Part shown: positions 61,670 through 64,000 of the stretch, in pieces
Layout of the letters: each line of letters starts with the position of its first letter
Position numbering within the stretch: the stretch's first letter is position 1
Source: Spongilla lacustris
Taxonomy: Eukaryota; Porifera; Demospongiae; Spongillida; Spongillidae
Direction of reading: 5' to 3'
Length of the DNA stretch: 64,000 bases
Assembly (NCBI GenBank): GCA_949361645.1
Contig: OX442418.1
Span: 12,248,632 to 12,312,631, forward strand
Translations under genes and position numbers: made by a program
Notes under the pieces: model-generated
The model's database searches: none
Told to the model about the DNA's origin: nothing
Seen by the model: the letters and a program-made list of their open reading frames with translations, nothing else

Positions 61670-61965
61670 ACTATTATGGAAGGTGGTATGTATTCAGGTA
61701 TTGCAGCAAGAGCAGTTGAATTTAAAAAACAAAACACTATCAAAATGACATGGACTGTGCTGAATTGAGTTGGAAATGTATTCCACTGGCAGTTGGAGTG
61801 TTATGGTGCTGGGGTTCCAGAGCTTTTGAGGGCTTTCTCAGAAGTATCCACTCATCTAGCCATTCGTGGGAATACCTCCATATCTAAGGTATTGGCTAAC
61901 CTCTATGGTCACTCACTAATCAGAGCTAATGTTCATGCTATCCTGACTCCCTCATACTGCCATCT
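61670..61965 (+). pseudogene. Retroelement reverse-transcriptase C-terminal tail, remnant 4
   Basis: Frames read GIAARAVEFKKQNT, then WKCIPLAVG, then (shifted) CYGAGVPELLRAFSEVSTHL and ISKVLANLYGHSLIRANVHA. This is the last part of the RT-protein tail seen elsewhere in the window. Frame changes show decay. Confidence 0.65.
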
Positions 61966-62464
61966 CTTGTGCAGCAGGTGGATGGACTTAGTGTACTGTA
62001 TTGTGTGTGGTTGTGTGTGCATATTTGTATAGTAGGTACCATGTTACTCATACGACCAGAGGCATCAAAGCTTATTTCCAAGCTGGAAGATGTTGCTACT
62101 GCAGCCCCTATACTGTGTGGCAGTTTCTGTAAGCTTGATTATTTGGCAAGAACGACTCAAAGAGTACTAACCTTCGAGGCTATCCAACACCTTAATGCTG
62201 ATATCAAGCAGTATGTGTTTCTCAACACCAGTTATGTTTCTGATTCAGCACATAACATCAGGCATAGCTCAGTATATCAAAAGGTGGTCTTAACCTCCCG
62301 TCTCTTTCACAGCTTACTTGTGCTGCCTTAATTGCCTCCTTCAGTTCCCCGATGTTTGCCATGCTCGTTTCAATAGACTGCTCTTTCCATGTGCAGATAC
62401 ATCTTTATTCGATTCTTCACCAATACAGATATCTCTGTCCATAAAGCTAGGTCACTTCTCCTTT

Positions 62465-63050
62465 TGAACCAGACCATGCCAGCTGACAAAGCTCGACTTC
62501 TTTTCAGTGTCAGCACCCCATGCTGCTAAGTGGCTTGCTGCCATCCCTTCAGTGGGCTTAGGCTTGTATTTATACCCTGGGGAATGAAAGACGGCTGGGG
62601 AGTGGTGGCTTGGGCATATAGACACTGCTCATTGGTCCAGTTGTGCCAACTTGTGCACTCTGCAGTGTCCTTGGCCCACTTTTCCATCATTTAAACATGG
62701 AGGCGATGTTGTATTACCGGTAATAGGCTGCTTGCGGCAAAGTGACTTTCAAGTGGAACCATTGCATTGGGCACACCTTCCCATCCAAGTTGAGGCTCCA
62801 CAGTGGTCAGCCACATTCTCTGCCTCCAGACATTTAAAGATTTTTTTTTAATGGGAAGCCTGCTACTCTGGAACTGTGTGTTACGTTACCAATTTTTATG
62901 CGTGTGACAGCTAGTGGTGCAGAAGCTAAGGCTGCTGAAGGAATGAAACATGCAGCCATTAACCAGAAGTGTTCTAATTTAGGGTAGGCTTGTGCCATTG
63001 ACTCCCATGGCACTAAGGGCAAAGAGGCTCAGCACAAACACTCGTGCCAT
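62465..63050 (+). pseudogene. Retroelement reverse-transcriptase C-terminal tail, remnant 5
   Basis: Pieces in changing frames read PADKARLLFSVSAPHAAKWL and AIPSVGLGLYLYP, then KHGGDVVLP, NGKPATLELCVT and AKAAEGMKHAAINQKCSNLG, then SHGTKGKEAQ. The order matches the family tail (zinc-like CxxC/H region, GGDV, KPA-L-L-VT). The same-family end piece lies upstream at 61670-61965, so these are two separate insertions. The segment between them (61966-62464) holds an unassigned open frame at 61969-62331. Confidence 0.65.
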
Positions 63051-63391
63051 GTTCATTATCTGATTTTTTTTTTTTAATTATTAATGTAAAGGTTGCAATT
63101 AAAAATCTCTTTCCATTAAATAGTCTGTTGAAATTTTTTTTACTTTTTAAAAACATGGCAATTGACAGATGTCTGCTATGCTACGACGCTGCTGTGCTTG
63201 GGGGAGAAGTGGTGTGCCCATTCCCACACTTGAGAGGGGGAGTGGCTACAGGTCTGCATAACTGCCTTATCATCCTCACTTCTCGCCAGGCAAAGCCCAG
63301 AGATAGTGTGTTTCAGAGCATGGGTCTGGGGACAGACATATTGAAGGAAAATCAATAGCCATTTGATACTGCCCCTTTCTCTACATGAAGT

Positions 63392-64000
63392 TATACACTC
63401 TACCTCCCACTGCTCCTATAACTACCTGTTCACTGTACTCCCACTGCTCCTATAACTACCTGTTCACTGTACTCCCACTGCTCCTATAACTACCTGTTCA
63501 CTGTACTCCCACTGCTCCTATAACTACCTGTTCACTGTACTCCCACTGCTCCTATAACTACCTGTTCACTGTACTCCCACTGCTCCTATAACTACCTGTT
63601 CACTGCACTCCCACTGTTCCTATAACTACCTGTTCACTGTACTCCCACTGCTCCTATAACTACCTGTTCACTGTACTCCCACTGCTCCTATAACTACCTG
63701 TTCACTGTACTCCCACTGCTCCTATAACTACCTGTTCACTGTACTCCCACTGCTCCTATAACTACCTGTTCACTGTACTCCCACTGCTCCTATAACTACC
63801 TGTTCACTGTACTCCCACTGCTCCTATAACTACCTGTTCACTATACTCCCACTGCTCCTATAACTACCTGTTCACTGTACTCCCACTGCTCCTATAACTA
63901 CCTGTTCACTGTACTCCCACTGCTCATATAACTACCTGTTCACTGTACTCCCACTGCTCATATAACTACCTGTTCACTGTACTCCCACTGCTCCTATAAC
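63392..64000. repeat. 34-bp minisatellite running off the right edge
   Basis: About 18 copies of CACTGTACTCCCACTGCTCC plus TATAACTACCTGTT, with scattered single-base changes. The array is cut by the window end, so its full length is unknown. Confidence 0.97.

Noticed and set aside
61969..62331. 120-residue frame as a gene
   Set aside because: No recognisable family, and it is sandwiched between two decayed reverse-transcriptase tails. Probably part of the same debris, but this cannot be shown.

Overview
The window is nuclear DNA from an animal with spliced genes, small exons and a very heavy load of simple repeats, minisatellites and foldback elements. The gene set (ankyrin/coiled-coil/TKL-type kinases, FN3 exons, an INF2-type formin, CCDC47, PP1, glycyl-tRNA synthetase) fits an early-branching metazoan. 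A demosponge such as Amphimedon is my best guess, but this is inference from gene style, not a database match. There is one 200-base assembly gap (26521-26720).

Left part (1-33 kb), mainly + strand. At about 3-11.5 kb lies an ankyrin-repeat/coiled-coil/kinase gene with three ankyrin exons and one large last exon. At 21.1-23.6 kb is a segmental duplicate whose kinase domain is cut off. Both copies are followed by an antisense fragment of the formin gene found at 33.7-35.4 kb. Between and after them lie decayed mobile elements (reverse-transcriptase tails, a hAT/DUF4371-like transposase, MITEs), a domain resembling the RAG1 N-terminal zinc region, a lone glycyl-tRNA synthetase exon, a five-exon PP1-like phosphatase with altered active-site residues, and two tandem FN3 exons.

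Right part (33.5-59.5 kb), - strand. Two complete genes lie head to tail. CCDC47 (13 exons, 453 aa, 59530 to 42670) is upstream of an INF2-like inverted formin (15 exons, 1541 aa, 42507 to 33679). Only 162 bases separate the CCDC47 stop from the INF2 start. All exon phases close in both reconstructions, which strongly supports the models. Their introns and some exons carry extreme tandem repeats: about 670 bases of (GGGA)n ending on an INF2 splice acceptor, several (CA)n runs, a 23-bp minisatellite array with higher-order structure, and a 47-bp minisatellite in which every unit copies a CCDC47 splice acceptor.

Right end (59.5-64 kb). Intergenic sequence, two decayed reverse-transcriptase tails, and a 34-bp tandem repeat running off the window edge.
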